From contig CM034126.1 of assembly GCA_019914995.1 (NCBI GenBank), positions 2,237,001 to 2,301,000 of the forward strand: a DNA stretch of 64,000 bases, read 5' to 3'. Numbering within the stretch: position 1 is the stretch's first letter; the number at the start of each line of letters is the position of its first letter. The DNA comes from Acanthochlamys bracteata (lineage: Eukaryota; Streptophyta; Magnoliopsida; Pandanales; Velloziaceae). Positions 37,670 through 51,355 of this stretch are shown one piece after another. Below the pieces are notes generated by a model that saw nothing but the letters and a program-made list of their open reading frames with translations, was not told the origin of the DNA and searched no databases. The position numbers and the translations under genes are program-made.

Positions 37670-40600
37670 CTTTATGTCCCACATCGATAGTTTAGAGTAC
37701 AATTAACAATTTATTATATTCTTTAAGTAACTATTTTACTTAACGGTATCGCTCTTAATCAATTATTCCAAACTTAATGCGCAATTAATTTAACTGTCAT
37801 TGGCCGTACTATATATTATAATTAATTATAAAACAAATTACAACAGACAATGTGTCCGGCATGGCTAATTTCTTAGAAATTAACACCTAATGCTGCTGTT
37901 CTCGTGCTAATTAAGTATCAATTTATTTGAAATTCAAAGCTTAATTATCGTTATATTGTATAATTGTCAGACTCAGGCTTATCTAATTGGTTATTGTATA
38001 ATTTTATTAGCGTATGCGGCCTCATAGTTGTGTTAGTTTAGTAATACAACTCCTATCAACTATGAGTACTCCTTCATTATAAAATTGTTCCGAAAATTCT
38101 CGGAATTGATTACCGACTTTATAGAATTTCATGTGACATTGTTTTGAAATTATTTCATTCAGTAATTGATTGAGGTTTTATTGTAAGAACAAAATTACTT
38201 TGATCCGTATCGTTTTTACATCCGGCAAAGTAGTCTACGACAAGCTGGGCCTCGTGGATGTAGAGCTACCTCCTTGTATTTATATTTTGTTCATTTCTAT
38301 TTACGAGTAACATTTTAAGTTTTTATACGTTAATTAGGTTCCTAGTACATAATATAATATTGTTGTTTTATTTGATTATCATTAGTTGAAATCACGTGGT
38401 AATTCTGTTAACGAAGTTCGGAACATAGTCATGATTCTATGTTATTATATTCGTTATGCTTTTCTTAATGTTTAAGTTGATTAGCGGAAAGATTTGTTGC
38501 TTGAGATATTAATAACTGGGTTTTCTTTGCATAAAGTTTGTAGCCGTGAAATGATTGTTTCAATTTGTCCAGCTAGTAGTTTTTCCATGACTTGGAGGCA
38601 TGTATTGTTAATGAGTTACTTATATATAGACATTTGAGTAATTAAAATTCCTTTATTGTATTTTCTATGTGGTAGTTTATAAAAAGAATTCGAGTACATT
38701 TTAAGTTAAAATAATAGAAGCTAGATAAATGCAAGCACGTTCTACGCACATATACACAAGTCATGAACTAATTATGCACGGAAAAGAATAGAGACTAGTT
38801 AGTTATGTTAACATCGTCAAATATAATAATGGACACAATTAAATATTAACCCGCATGCTTCAAAAGCTATATGGAAGATATAATTTTGATGAATTTGACC
38901 AATACTTTGTTCATAATTCTGGAATACACTTGTCTATGTAATACCTCAAAAAAAAAAAAAAAATAATTATTATTACAGAATTGAATGAAAAATTAATTTT
39001 GATTATGTAAGCGTTACCGTCACTGATGACCTAATTAATTTAAGTAGGAAAAGCAAACTATTTTTCTCTACCAACTTGCTCTAAATGTTAACATCAAGAA
39101 CTAAACCCCCAATAATTTCCATCTCTTCATTTGAAGTCTACCACTGTTCATGTTGACTTAATGGAATTAAAAACTTCTTCAGTTGCAATCAATCACTATA
39201 CGTACTTGTAAAAGTAAATGAAAAAGGCATCAACATTTAAAAAATAGACAATCAACTTATATTAAAAATAAGTTAACAGATATTATGCGTTGTCGTTCAG
39301 GGCAACGGCAACGTCGATCTATTGAATTCATATCGTCTTCTTCGCCTTAAGTTCTGAGTACAAGTTCTTGAAGAAACCTCTTCATGCATGATACTGAGTG
39401 AATGAATATATTAACCAGTTTGGTAGAGTACTAATGCCAACACTTACTGAGTTCAGCTGCTTACAAGTTACGGACTCTTTTATTTTCTTATTATGATTGC
39501 TTTGTGTTGTGGATTCATTGCAACCTGGCACCCAAATCTTTGCATTGCTTGTTATACTTGCACACATGCACCGTGACTTTCCAAGTGTTTGAACTAGTGA
39601 ATGAAGAAAAGAAGTTCAAGAAGATAGGGACGGTGCAGTTTGACTCAACACTAAAACAAACAAGACAACCGCCATTAACAAGCAACAAGCGCTACCGCAA
39701 ACTTTCTTTCTTCTGTTTCTAGATGCAAAGACTGTTTGCGTAAAGAAAGAAACTTCAAGATGGACTCAACAACGTTAGAAAATTAGATACACCTCAACAA
39801 CGTTAGAAAATTAGATACACCACAGGGAACTTGTGCTGCAAACATGGAAGGGCCTATTTTCGCTGGTGTTGTATCTGGACAAATGCAGCACCACGTTTCT
39901 GTAACTGATGAAATTCCTTTTTGTTAAACAACGTTTTGGCTTCAGTGTAGTCTTCCTTGATGAATAAACAATACCAACAACATAAACAATGATTCATGTC
40001 GTTAACAACGATGACAAGTTAACGCCTGGCGAGAAACACCACCCTTGCTCAGCTCCTTTCGCTCTCATTCTCCCTTTAATATTACTGCTGCAAATTTGTA
40101 TAATATGCAACGAACTCTTTTCTTAATCAATGGAACAGACACCCAAAGGTCCCAAGGAGAGTGGGAGCGCAAGATTGCAACGATCGTAGTTATTTAAGAG
40201 CAAATAAATTATTGACACGTCAGCAAATGAATGTTGACTATTGACGAGATTATCAATTTTGCAGTAAGGCCCTACAGAACAAGGCACGACATTCAAAACA
40301 GAAGGCGAGCGGTGCCGCACGTGACTGTGTGACCGACTGTTTCAAGCCAGGTGCCGATCTGTTTTTACTCACGACCGGGATTTCTGGACTAGTCGACGGT
40401 TTCAAGAAGGCTGTTGGTTTTAGGTGTTGGTTTTCATAAAGAAATCTTAAAACAGTTGTTTGGCATCTTTCTCTCTTCTTTTTCACATGGTTCGGCCAGT
40501 GGTAATTAGCGAGAGAACAAATTCTCTGCAGTAACGCTTGCTGCTGCTGATGCCTTCAGGTATCAGTTTTGCAGACACTGTTAGATAATAATATAAAGCG

Positions 40601-42890
40601 GTTTGCCAACTCATACATGTGCCATGACCGTGCATGAGCTCACGTTCATGCATTAACTACCTAGTTGCTAGCAAGGTTAATCTTGATGGGCGTTGGTTAG
40701 AGCAGCCCCAAAAAATCTAATGAACGGTTGTTGTCTTCTTTCGTGCAAGAGGGACCAGTTTGCACCAAATATGGGGACATAAACTCACAAGAAAAAGGAA
40801 AAAATAATTTTGCAAACACAAGTTGGGACCCGTTAGCATGCACCATGTGAACTTCCCTACAATACTTTTGTTTCTTTAGACCAAGAAAAAGAATAGAAAA
40901 AGAAGCCAAACTTTTGCTTGCATACAGCAGCAGGCATACCAATGAAAAATAGTAAATTTTTTGGTTTCACAAGAGCTTATTTTATATTAATAAAATTTAT
41001 TTTTTATGATAATATTTATTTCAATTTATTCATATATTATATATATTTTAAATTTATTTTTATCGAATTCATCTCTATCAAAATTTTGTGAAATTAATTT
41101 TTTATTAAAAACATGATCTACAGCAATAATCGTATACAATAACTACCGTTGGAAAGTGTTATACACAGAACGGCGGCAAATACAGGGTAGTGCCGCGTTG
41201 CAATCGTTGATATCAGAAAGCGACATGTATTCCGTTAGTATCTACGTCGACAATAAAGGTATCATGGGTCACTTACGATGGTTTTTGGCAATAATTTATT
41301 TAGAATGTTTTTTATGTTTAAAATTTTTAAAACAGAGATAAATTATACCTATAAAATTTTGAAGTATATATATTTTTTTCAAAATAAAAAATTCTTCTAA
41401 AAGAATTAGAAATAAATTAGAAAAAAAACTCTTTAAATGTCTCCGTTCCCTTCAATAGATATACCGTAGGAGCCCACTCATTTTCTTTCCTTACCTTCTA
41501 GAAAAGCTTGCTTGCTTTGCACTGCAGGTGGGACTCGTAATAATATCTTCCGCTTTCGGTTATTTCGTTATGGCTTAACATTTGTTAATATACTGCTGGT
41601 GGATTTCCCCAGAAGACTGAACCCAACCTGTTTTAACTCGCCAGACTTGAGGGTTTGTCTTCTGTGCTCCGCATAAATAAGGAGTAAAATTATAATAAAG
41701 CAGGCGTTAATAAAACAAAAGCTAACTAGATATTCTATTTTGTTGAGTATTACCCAGAAATTATTATTTCTATACGTCCCGAGGTCAACAGAAGCTTAAT
41801 TTCGCATTCACCAGAACTAATTAACCAGTTGGTGATCAGTAACATTTGCAGGCTTACAGCTTCTACAGGTTTACTCCACTGTGTTCTATCGGTTAGTGCG
41901 TCTATCACGTAGTGGCAGTTGTGAATACTTTCAAAATAAAGTTATTTTTAATAATATAAATTTTTTTATTTTATTTTTAATAATAAATTTATTTTTTAAT
42001 TTTAAAAAATAAAAATAAATAGTAATAAAGTTTTAGTATTTAATTTTATATTTTTAAAATCTCTAACTAAATTTTATAACATATTATAATTATTAAGCTT
42101 TTATGAAACGTAAGAAAAGTAATCTAGAACGCTCCAATATTCTTGCTGCTTCCGACCCAGGTGTTCTCGCGTCTTCGAAGAGCGCCGGAGAGATCTCCAC
42201 GCTACCCGTTTGCCATAGTCCGTCATCTTTGAACGCAGAGCTGATATGGTCTGATTCGTATCTATGGATCCTACGTTGTCATCAGCGTGCTTAAAAATGG
42301 TATATGGCTTAAGCACCGGTTGTTCTCTGAGGAATTTTGGGCAGTTTCGGCAAAACGGCGTGGAGTTTGAGAAGACGTAAAACACCGTGGAATTAAAGAT
42401 AAAAGATAGTTTTTTTTCTTCTCCAAAGAGATATATATTTACCATACTACCTAATAAAATTTCGATTCTATCCTTTATTTAAGATTTTTTAAGAATACCG
42501 AACTAAAACCGTTAAACATAAATCAACGAACAAAAAGATTTTCAACTTCAAGTTGTAATGTCGAATAGCGAATAAAGAACTCCATAAGATATTTCAGATT
42601 TTAATAGTGATCTTATTATTTATATTTTGATTTTTACATTTTCATCCGGTTAATAATTTTCATGAAATTACTGAGGAAAAATTAACATCAACGAACGGTC
42701 AAATTACGTTACTTTTTACCATAATTAATAATTTTCGTGTAAACGCATACATTGGACCTGGACAGACGACGAATCAACCGAACCGTATATTCTATATTTC
42801 AATGTTTGTAGCAATTTTTGCCTTTTAATTTCTGCTCTTTTGCGAACAACCAAAAACGAACTTCCTTGTAAAACACGCTATCTCACCCAA
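37670..42890. other. Gene-poor spacer
   Basis: About 5 kb without a recognisable gene. It starts with GTCCCACATCGATAGTTTAGAG, a sequence type often seen in plant LTRs. A possible further LTR scrap lies around 38210-38290 (CTCGTGGATGTAGAGC). At 42101-42445 an open frame of higher GC lies on the minus strand but has no similarity I recognise. Confidence 0.4.
39765..39820. repeat. 28-bp tandem duplication
   Basis: CTCAACAACGTTAGAAAATT plus GATACAC-type sequence occurs twice head to tail with a 28-bp period and no mismatch. It is in spacer DNA with no known role. Confidence 0.85.
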
Positions 42891-42901
42891 CTCTATAAAT
42901 A
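42891..42901 (+). promoter_or_regulatory. TATA box of the trehalose-6-phosphate phosphatase gene
   Basis: CTCTATAAATA precedes a pyrimidine-rich leader (TCTCTTCTCTCTTTAATTTT), an ordinary plant core promoter arrangement. A donor-like CATCAGGTACGG at about 43135 suggests an intron in the 5' UTR, so the start site is about 1.8 kb from the ATG in genomic distance. Confidence 0.5.
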
Positions 42902-44746
42902 ACACAGCTCCGTCTCACTTCCGTCTCTTCTCTCTTTAATTTTCCCTTCTTTTCGCCCGATTCTGTAGGGTTCGTTTCTCTCTCGACCGATTTTTCCATC
43001 TTTTCTACGCCGCAAGCGTTTTCTTTCCGAAAACCATTATCTTCCTTTTCTCTTCTAATTAGATTTTCAGCAACGCTAGGTAGCTCGTTCACGAGACTGT
43101 TCAGATTTCTTTTCTTTTTCTTATTCACCATCAGGTACGGTGCTTCTTTTGTTTTTTTTTTTTATGGTTTCAGAGATTTTTGTTTTTGGTTTGTTTATCT
43201 TATAGTTTCTGGTTTTGTCTGGATTCCTTTTTTGTCGTTACAAACTTTTTTCCGGCAATGCAATGCGTTTGCAGATGAAGAAGCATTAACTCCGTTTTCT
43301 ATAATGAAAATTCTTAAGCCATGTTGGCAGATCTGAATCATTTCCATTTTTGTTATGATTCCCTTCATCTTCTTCTTCCAACTTTGGCTCGTGGATTCCT
43401 TTTCTTGAGATTCTTTTTTGGATGCGGTTTGATTTGGGGCCCGCATTGGAATCGCATGCAGAAGGCGGTCTTTCAAATTGTTCGGCAAGAGAATCGATCA
43501 ACAAAAGCTTCTTAGGCTGTTAAAAACTAAAATAAGAAAAAAAGGAGAGTTGAAATCAGGTTCATTTCTGTGTTCTGTTTGCGTCTGGCCCCAAAGACCT
43601 AGCTGATGTAGATGTGTGAGCTCTAATTAAAACTGTCATCTGCCGCCTCTATCGTTCACCGGTCTTCTTCTTTGTAGGGGACCTATCAACATTTATGCTA
43701 ATATTATATTCTTATTGTTATTTGTTAGGTTGTTTTCTCTTTTGCTGCACAACCAATAATCTACACCGTACCACAAGTTCTATTATTATTTGTCTTATAA
43801 CTTTGGTATGTTTGGTTGGAGTAAAAATAGGGAAGAAAGATCATTGTATTGAAATATTTTACTTTTGATGATCTTTAATTTGTTGTGTGACAATTTAATT
43901 TCTCAGATTTTTGGGTGTAAATTAGTGCTTACATTGAAGCATGCTAATGCTCATGTAAACAGATGATGGGTGAGATTGAATTAAAGTAGCTTCTCTCTTT
44001 CTATCATCTGTAAATTGCTAAAACATTCTTTGGTGAATAGTAACTGTTCTATGATGACCTTCCTTAACAATGGCAAATATAGAGATAACGGGTACATATT
44101 CCTTGATCCATTCGAAATATGGAGGGAGTTAGAAAATTATAAAGAGGTTGTGCAAACATTGATTATATGTATAGCATTTCACAGTTCATTAGTTTTCAAT
44201 AAATAATGTTCATGATCTATATATGATCGCAGCCTCTCTACTTTAGTTGGCAATAATTTCGTCTTCCTAGAGTATCTCTTCCAAGAAATTATGTTGCTGC
44301 CATATTGTGTCTACTGGTGTTTGAGTAATTACAAGTCTAGGAGGTAAAATTGAACTCTTTTTTTATACTTGCAGTTGAGAGAACATGCAAATATCCACTG
44401 AACATCTTGGTCAAACGTTCGTTACTGTCTTATAAATGCTTCACAGTAGTGGCAATGATCAGGTATCTTAAGTGAGGGAGTTTTGTTTGGACTACCTAAT
44501 TTGAGTTGTTCCTAATAACAACTATGTGATACCAGTCTGCAGGCAGCCTTCGCTTAATGGACTGTGGTCACACTTGTACTGACAAGAGGACTCTGAAGAG
44601 GTGGTTTTTCATTGATAAACGGGTTGGTTAAAAAAGACTACTGCCAGAAACTCATTGATAAACGAGTTGGTAAAAAGACTACTGCAAGAAACTAAGTTAT
44701 AGACGTTCAGCCGTCTCTCTGATATTATAAGTGCATACCTGATCTG
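42902..44746 (+). other. 5' UTR region of the phosphatase gene, with probable leader intron(s)
   Basis: Between the TATA box and the ATG at 44747 there is no conserved coding sequence. Composition and the donor at about 43135 suggest a first non-coding exon (about 42930-43134) and one or more leader introns, a common arrangement in plant TPP genes. Acceptor positions were not resolved. Confidence 0.4.
44610..44693 (+). repeat. 43-bp tandem duplication in the phosphatase leader
   Basis: CATTGATAAACGGGTTGG at 44610 and CATTGATAAACGAGTTGG at 44653 head two near-identical units of 43 and 41 bp that end ACTGC(C/A)AGAAACT. The second unit stops about 53 bp before the ATG. Confidence 0.85.
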
Positions 44747-46924
44747 ATGGATCTTAAATCGAAGAACATCTCCCCTGTTCTCACTGATGTTGTGCCTGTC
44801 AACAAGTCAAGATTAGGGTTGAGCTCCCATTTGCTGCAATACCCGGCACAAGGAGCATCGGTTTCCTCTTCTGGGCTCTATGTAGCAGTTCCTAGAAGAA
44901 AACCTTTTTGTGGCAAATTTGATGATGCCCATGATGGTTGGCTAGATGCAATGAAGTCCTCGTCACCACCTCGCAAAAGGGTAACCAAGGACTTTGGTTC
45001 TGCAAATGCTTCAGAAGAAGCTAATGCTTCTTACCGTGTTTGGGCTGTAAGTCCACTTCTAAAATTTTTTTTTCTTTTCATGTTCACCTTTACAACTTGT
45101 ATTAGGTAGGTTGGAAAGCTTAATGGCCATCTAAATAGAAGTCATTTTTTATTTGCAGAAGAAGTATCCATCTGCTCTTGGCACGTTCAGTCTAATAGCA
45201 AAACTTGCTAAAGGCAAGAAAATAGCACTGTTTTTGGACTACGATGGTACGCTTTCACCTATAGTGGAAGACCCAGATCGTGCGTTTATGTCTAGTGCGG
45301 TAATTTTCTTGCCAGAAGTTATATGCTTGGTAATTAACTTGAGGAGCTTTGTCGTCTTACTTATAAATGGTTCTCTGATAGATGCGCAATGCTGTAAAGC
45401 ATGCTGCGAAATATTTCCCAACGGCGATTATCAGTGGGAGGTCTCGTGACAAGGTATCCATGCTTCCTGCTTCATCTATCTTCTCATGTATTTTGATGTG
45501 GGGGTCTTTTCTTTTCTGGTCTATTTCTTTTGTCTGATAATCTGATTAATTTTGTGGTATCCAGGTCTGCGAGTTTGTTGGACTAACTGAACTTTATTAT
45601 GCTGGTAGTCATGGTATGGACATAATGGGCCCTGTCCGAGAGTTTGGTTCCTATGATGAACATCCAAATTGCATTAGGACTACTGACAAACAGGTTTGAT
45701 AGACCACACTGGTTGTAGCTTCATAGTATCAATAGAAAAGCAAAGGGCGCTTGCTTGTGTAATTAATAACTTGGCAATTTGACATGGTCTGTTGTCTTGG
45801 AATAAAATTATTTTTTCCTTAATTTGGGTGTTGTTAGGTTTCATTTGACATTTTTTGCTGTAACAAAATTTACACTATCTTTTCTAATGACTTTTTTTTT
45901 TTGTATTACTTTAGGGTAAGGAAGTGAATCTCTTCCAACCTGCAAGTGAGTTCTTACCGATGATCGACGAGGTATGTAGGTTATAAATTGGAAGATTGCT
46001 GCTCTCTTTATTAGCGTCTTTTTATGATTTATTCAATATTTTGTTTCTTTCATTTGTAGGTTTTTAGATCCCTTGTCGAGAGTACTAACAATATTGAGGG
46101 CGCAAAAGTAGAGAACAACAAGTTTTGTGTCTCAGTACATTATCGCAATGTAGAAGAGAAAGTAAATATGAATGTTTTGGTCTTTAGCATGAAGAGTTCT
46201 TTTTTTTTAATATTCTTACTTTATTAGTTAATTTATTCTTTCAGAGTTGGCAGTTGGTTGCACAGATTGTCCATGATATTTTGAAGGAATATCCTCGTTT
46301 GCGTTTGACACATGGGCGGAAGGTAATTCGTAAACCTTTCGTTTGCACAAGATTTTAGCCTTCGATTTTGCTATGATTTCTCACACATATACAGTTTGCT
46401 GATCTAGTTTTTTGATTTGTTTATGTAGGTTTTAGAAATCCGTCCTGTGATTGAATGGAGCAAAGGCAAAGCGGTGCAATTTTTGCTTGAATCACTCGCT
46501 CTTTCTAACCGTGATGATGTTCTCTCCATTTATGTTGGAGATGATCGTAGCGATGAGGATGCATTCAAGGTATCTTATAGGATTTTCTTGTGTACCTTTT
46601 CTAGACGTAATTTAGGAATTGCTAGTTAACTATGAATTTTGAACCAGGCTTTGAGGGATGGGAAACTTGGGTTTGGCATACTGGTATCTTCAACACCTAA
46701 AGATACCAATGCCTTCTACTCTCTTAAAGATCCATCTGAGGTGATGCGTTATTCTGCTCCCTGCTTGTTTTTTTAATTAGAAAGAAGTTAGGATCCTTGT
46801 TTCGAGTAATGGGTGCTAAATGTTTTTTAAATGCGTGCAGGTTATGGATTTTCTCAAGTCACTTGTGAAGTGGAGGAAAGCAACTGACAAGTTGGCGTTT
46901 GGAACCAGTTTACCCGCTAAATAA
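44747..46924 (+). CDS. TPP: Trehalose-6-phosphate phosphatase (TPP)
   Basis: Ten exons: 44747-45046, 45159-45299, 45382-45453, 45565-45693, 45915-45971, 46060-46161, 46245-46322, 46429-46569, 46648-46740, 46841-46924; all junctions phase 0; 398 aa, normal for plant TPPs. It dephosphorylates trehalose-6-phosphate, a sugar signal that tracks sucrose and restrains SnRK1. HAD-phosphatase motifs are present in order: [11 protein letters not shown] (nucleophile Asp and acid Asp), ISGRSRDKV, and [12 protein letters not shown] (Mg-binding acids). Also visible are [11 protein letters not shown] and [16 protein letters not shown], both typical of the cap region. The N-terminal 100 residues are the poorly conserved plant extension ([14 protein letters not shown] is a usual landmark). 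It has no TPS domain. The paralogue letter cannot be assigned. A likely poly(A) signal AATAAA lies at about 46973. Confidence 0.96.
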
Positions 46925-47604
46925 ATGTATCAGTATATATAGAAACAGAATTTGTAAGTTCAAGCCTAGCAAAAATAAAGGCAGGTATCATTTTGGTTTC
47001 TCTCGTCGCCACTCTTCTGCTCTAATGTATGCATGTTAATGTTATGGATAGATAATTAATTTGTTTATTTTTTTGTAAAGAGGTAGGTTAATTCTTATTC
47101 GCAGCTAGTGTTTATTGCGTTCTGTTTTCTCTTGCTTTAGCATCTATTACTCCTAAAATCTCTTCGTGTTTGATGGTGGTGACGTTTCGACTCAGAATTT
47201 CTTATTATGTATTAGCAGGAATATATTTGTTATATAATGTTCTCTTGTGCCATGGAGGGATGCTAGTACGGTGAGGCTAAATCACAGATATCTTTGGCGA
47301 CCATCTATAGCAAGTGTAGCCATTGCAAATATGTTGTCACCACACTTGCTTTTCACTTCGAGACCTTGCCAAATTTCGGCAACCTCTGAAAGATGAGAAC
47401 CTAAAGCTTGCATTTAGTTAAAATATGAAAAAAGGATAGTTACGTGGACCTGTACCGTAATGATTTCCACAGAAACGATAGCAGAACAATATTGCAATCT
47501 ACAGTTTTGTCGACAGCAGAATCCGGAATAAGTAAGATCAGTCGATTATATATGTACAATATCAAAACATAATCATAGAAATTTGGTTTTAGCACCATGT
47601 CATG
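46925..47604. other. Convergent 3' spacer between TPP and PYD3
   Basis: 680 bp shared by the two 3' UTRs. No gene or repeat is seen. Confidence 0.5.
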
Positions 47605-50600
47605 TCAAATGTTCTTCCTATGCAGCAGGGGGTCAACAATGACTTGGGGCACAAAATCTGGCTTGACATACTTATAAAGCAATTCCTTGTATAGCTCATA
47701 GCGAGAAGTCATACGGAAGCCCCATTTATCCTTCAACTGCCTGCAAAGGTTGAGATCCATGTCTGCAATCATCAAGCCATCTCTACAGCGTGAGAGTGAA
47801 GGGGTACAGGACGCATCTGGAGCTGAAAAATGGCTCGAGCCATAGAAGTGCCCGAAATCAGTGTGTTGAGGCTTCCCATCTCCAGAAGTAAAAGGGTTTT
47901 GGAAAACCTCTGTTCCCACACGGTTAATGGATCCAACAAAGTAGCTATTCGCAATTGCCGCATTTCTAGCCTGCAACACAATATGTCAAATTTAATTACT
48001 GAAGCACCATTTCTGTATTCTGAATTTGTAGATTAAAAGTAATTGAATAAACAAACCTCTATAGGCCACATTGGTTCACTTAGCTGACCAACTGTCGCAG
48101 ACGGATTGAAGACTATCTCAGCTCCATTAAGGCCAAATGCAAGCCAATTCAAAGGATGGTGTCTTCCGTAGCATATGTTTATGCCTACTTTCCCAAAAGC
48201 AGTTTCAAACACAGGATGTCCAGTGTTTCCCTCCATGTAATATGTGCTCTCATTGAAATCCCCAACCCTAGGGATATGATTCTGATGCATCAATAATCAG
48301 CAGCCATTTCAATAATCATCAAAATGTGCATGTGCTACATTTTACTAAAACTCAAACCTCATGTAACCACCTCAGCTTTCCATTCAAGTATTCAACATTT
48401 GCTGAAAGTTATTACAAGTTATTATCCATTGCAGTCACTTTGCAAACTACTTCATATTAGACAAGTAAAGATAGCACCAAGAGATGTTCATAGATTGAGC
48501 TTGTTTCAAGACATGCTGACGCACTGAACTAGTAACAAGAAGAAATACTTTTAAGCAAATAATATACCAGAACAATATAGTTTATTTCAGATATTTACCT
48601 TCCGGTGCTTCCCTATTATGTTACCATTGTTTCCAATCACGACAGCTGTGTTCCAAACAGTTTCTCCATGATTCACATCCCTTTCAAGAATTGGACTCAC
48701 GATAACCATGTTGTACTTCTTTGCAAGTTTCTGAAGAAATTGAGTTGATTCTCCATCAACTGGCTCAGCAAATTCGCACCATCTCTTCTCTCTAGTACAG
48801 AAGGCGAAGGGCATCATCCAAGCCTCCTACACAGTCAGAATAGTTATTCGAATTTTCTAAGCCTAGAATAAGCTACTAACTTTCCAAATAATTGCAAATT
48901 ATTACTTGCAAGCATATAATGTTGACACCAGATGCACCAGCAGCCTCAATAATTGGTTTCAATTTGTTCATGATGGCTTGTTTTTGCTCCGAAAAAGGAG
49001 CAGTTGTCGGCAGGCATATGGAGTTCTGAATGAGGCCAACACGGACAATTCGAGGTTCGCGCAATAGTTCTCCCTCTGCAGTAAAGCGGAATGCCTGTAC
49101 CAATGAAAAAATTCATGTAGTAAGGCAACATGGTGTTCACAATTAAGGAGAGAAAAAACCTGGTATGTAGAGAACAATCAAAACTTTGTTATGCATCATA
49201 TTATGAAGACAATATTCAGTACAATTCTAGCTGGAAGCAATTCGACAATATAGGAAATGCACGCAGACTTCGTTGCAAGAGTACAAAAATCTCTGATTTT
49301 TGTACTTGCAAGCAACCATATGCAATTGCTTATAAACCTCCATAGCTGAAGTGGCTATGTAGTTGGTCTGTGATTGATCACAACATCCCATCTGCCGTAT
49401 CATTGCAAGATGATGGAGGACAAATAAATATAACTTTATATACGATTTGACCATGTAAGTTCTGGAATACATCTTCATTGCTGCTTGAGAGGTCTTTCAT
49501 AAGCGCATATTCTCTTTTCTGGTTTACAATGGAACATTGGATTATCTTTCACAAGAGTCCTACATGAAGTGTTTGAAACTACAGAAAATGTAGACGCCCT
49601 TAAAAAAATTATACATGCTATTTACAAGGGTATGTCATAAATGTAGAAGATTCATATCCTTGAATGTAGTAAAGACAAACCCTTGAAATGTAGACGCCCT
49701 TAACATCCTTGTGCTCACATGGAATTTCTATGTGCTGTTTGAAAGTGACAACCATATCCAACTTGCCATTACAAGGGCGCGTTTTCTGTTCGCATTGACA
49801 TGTACTATTTGATACATGCTTTTCTACCCTGTTCCAAGTTATATATAAAAATGTCTTTGTCCACTGTCCTGACTCATGCTCGAGGAGAAAGGCAAGCCAC
49901 CTGAGAGCCCCAGCCTTCCAAAATTTATGATCCCAGAGAGTGTACCTTGGTGTTCAAAAAGTTCTAAACCAAGTTTTTTAGAGAATGAGAGATTATGGAA
50001 GGAACTCAACCAGAGTTCTAAACCATTATAGTGATAATCAATGTGTAAAGAAAATGCAGCTTGAGCAACAGTAGCATACAAGAATGTGATTATCATGAAT
50101 GTTATAATAAGTCAGCTAAAACTTTGTGAACAACATAATTAACAACATGGAACTAATAATAGACAAGATGGATCTAATAGTTGAGTACTCTAACGTGATT
50201 AGATAGAATGCTATAAACTGATAAACTTCTGCGTGAATATTAAAGAAAATTGCCACACAAACATAGATCATATATGAATCAAGATTACTTTCATCGAAGT
50301 ATATATAAGGTATAATGGCTATGTGTCTGACCTTTGCAGCTTGAATTTGAAAATGACGTATGGTTACTACCTGCAAATCGAAATCATGGTTTGCCGATAA
50401 AGATGTAGCTTCATCTGGCAAAGTTATGGATTCCAGTGGATGCCCACAATTCAATCCCAGTAGCAAACGGCTAACTTCCTGTTAAAGGCGAACCTTGATT
50501 AAACATAAGAGGACGCATTTCAAAATTACTGCCCCACAGGTCTTGGTAAGCCAAAACCAATTGAATTTCAACATCTTCATGGTAAACGAGCAAATTTGTT

Positions 50601-51355
50601 GCAAACATAAATTTACTGGGTATCCAGATATGTTAAAGTATAGAGGAAGCTTACTTGACATTCATTGAGTTATGACTAAAAGTCAAACACTTAAGAATCA
50701 GATAGAGAAATGCAAAGTAATGCTAAGTATGTATCTTCCAAATGCAAGTCTGAACATATGATGCCCCCAACCTTGACTACTTTCTCAATAAAGCAGACGG
50801 TAGTTGAAGCATATTAACTTATAAATTTTCTTTCACCCATTATGTTTCAAATATCAAATTATCTACTCCTGCCAAATGCACTTACAGGAATAATAAGTTT
50901 GGGCAATTCAATATGTACCATACCTAATTACTTTACCTGGAATGGCATTGTTCCAACAAATTTCAAAATAAATTCATGAATTTACATATGTTAAATTCGC
51001 TTTCAACATTCAACCACCATCTGACCATCAACTTTATAAAATTTAAAACATTCATTAACACTATTGAACTAAACACAATCAAGTACCACTCAATTAAACC
51101 TATAGAAAAAGGTCCACTTCTATTATGTCGATACCACCAGTCTGATTTTCTAAGCAGTAAAATAGACCAATCATCAATTCAACACTACAAAAATTAAAAG
51201 AGAACATAAAAGAGAACCTGGAAAACTTCTGGTTTGAGGGAGTTCTGAAGAAGCCGGTGGAGAGATTCGTAGCCATGAATTGATCCATCCTTCACCGTCT
51301 TCATCGCCGGCGTTGCTTCGCCGTGCTGTTGGTCTTCTCGGCGTTTGCTATCCAT
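47605..51355 (-). CDS. PYD3: Beta-ureidopropionase (N-carbamoyl-beta-alanine amidohydrolase)
   Basis: Six exons on the minus strand: 51355-51218, 50478-50371, 49094-48906, 48826-48599, 48281-48057, 47970-47605; all phase 0; 417 aa (the Arabidopsis protein is about 408). It catalyses the last step of reductive pyrimidine breakdown: N-carbamoyl-beta-alanine to beta-alanine, CO2 and ammonia. The nitrilase-superfamily triad is visible: Glu in ICLQEAWMMPF, Lys in [14 protein letters not shown], Cys in [13 protein letters not shown]. The family's RVGTEVF and [15 protein letters not shown] are present near the C-terminus. The start ATG is followed by [20 protein letters not shown], with [19 protein letters not shown] typical of plants. 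Introns 1 and 2 are long (about 0.74 and 1.3 kb) but hold nothing I recognise. Convergent with TPP. Confidence 0.96.

Noticed and set aside
38210-38290. Possible further LTR fragment (CTCGTGGATGTAGAGC)
   Set aside because: No termini, duplication or partner repeat could be found.
42101-42445. 114-codon open frame on the minus strand in GC-richer DNA
   Set aside because: No family similarity, no conserved splice or promoter context, and it overlaps an unrelated plus-strand frame. I cannot support it as a gene.
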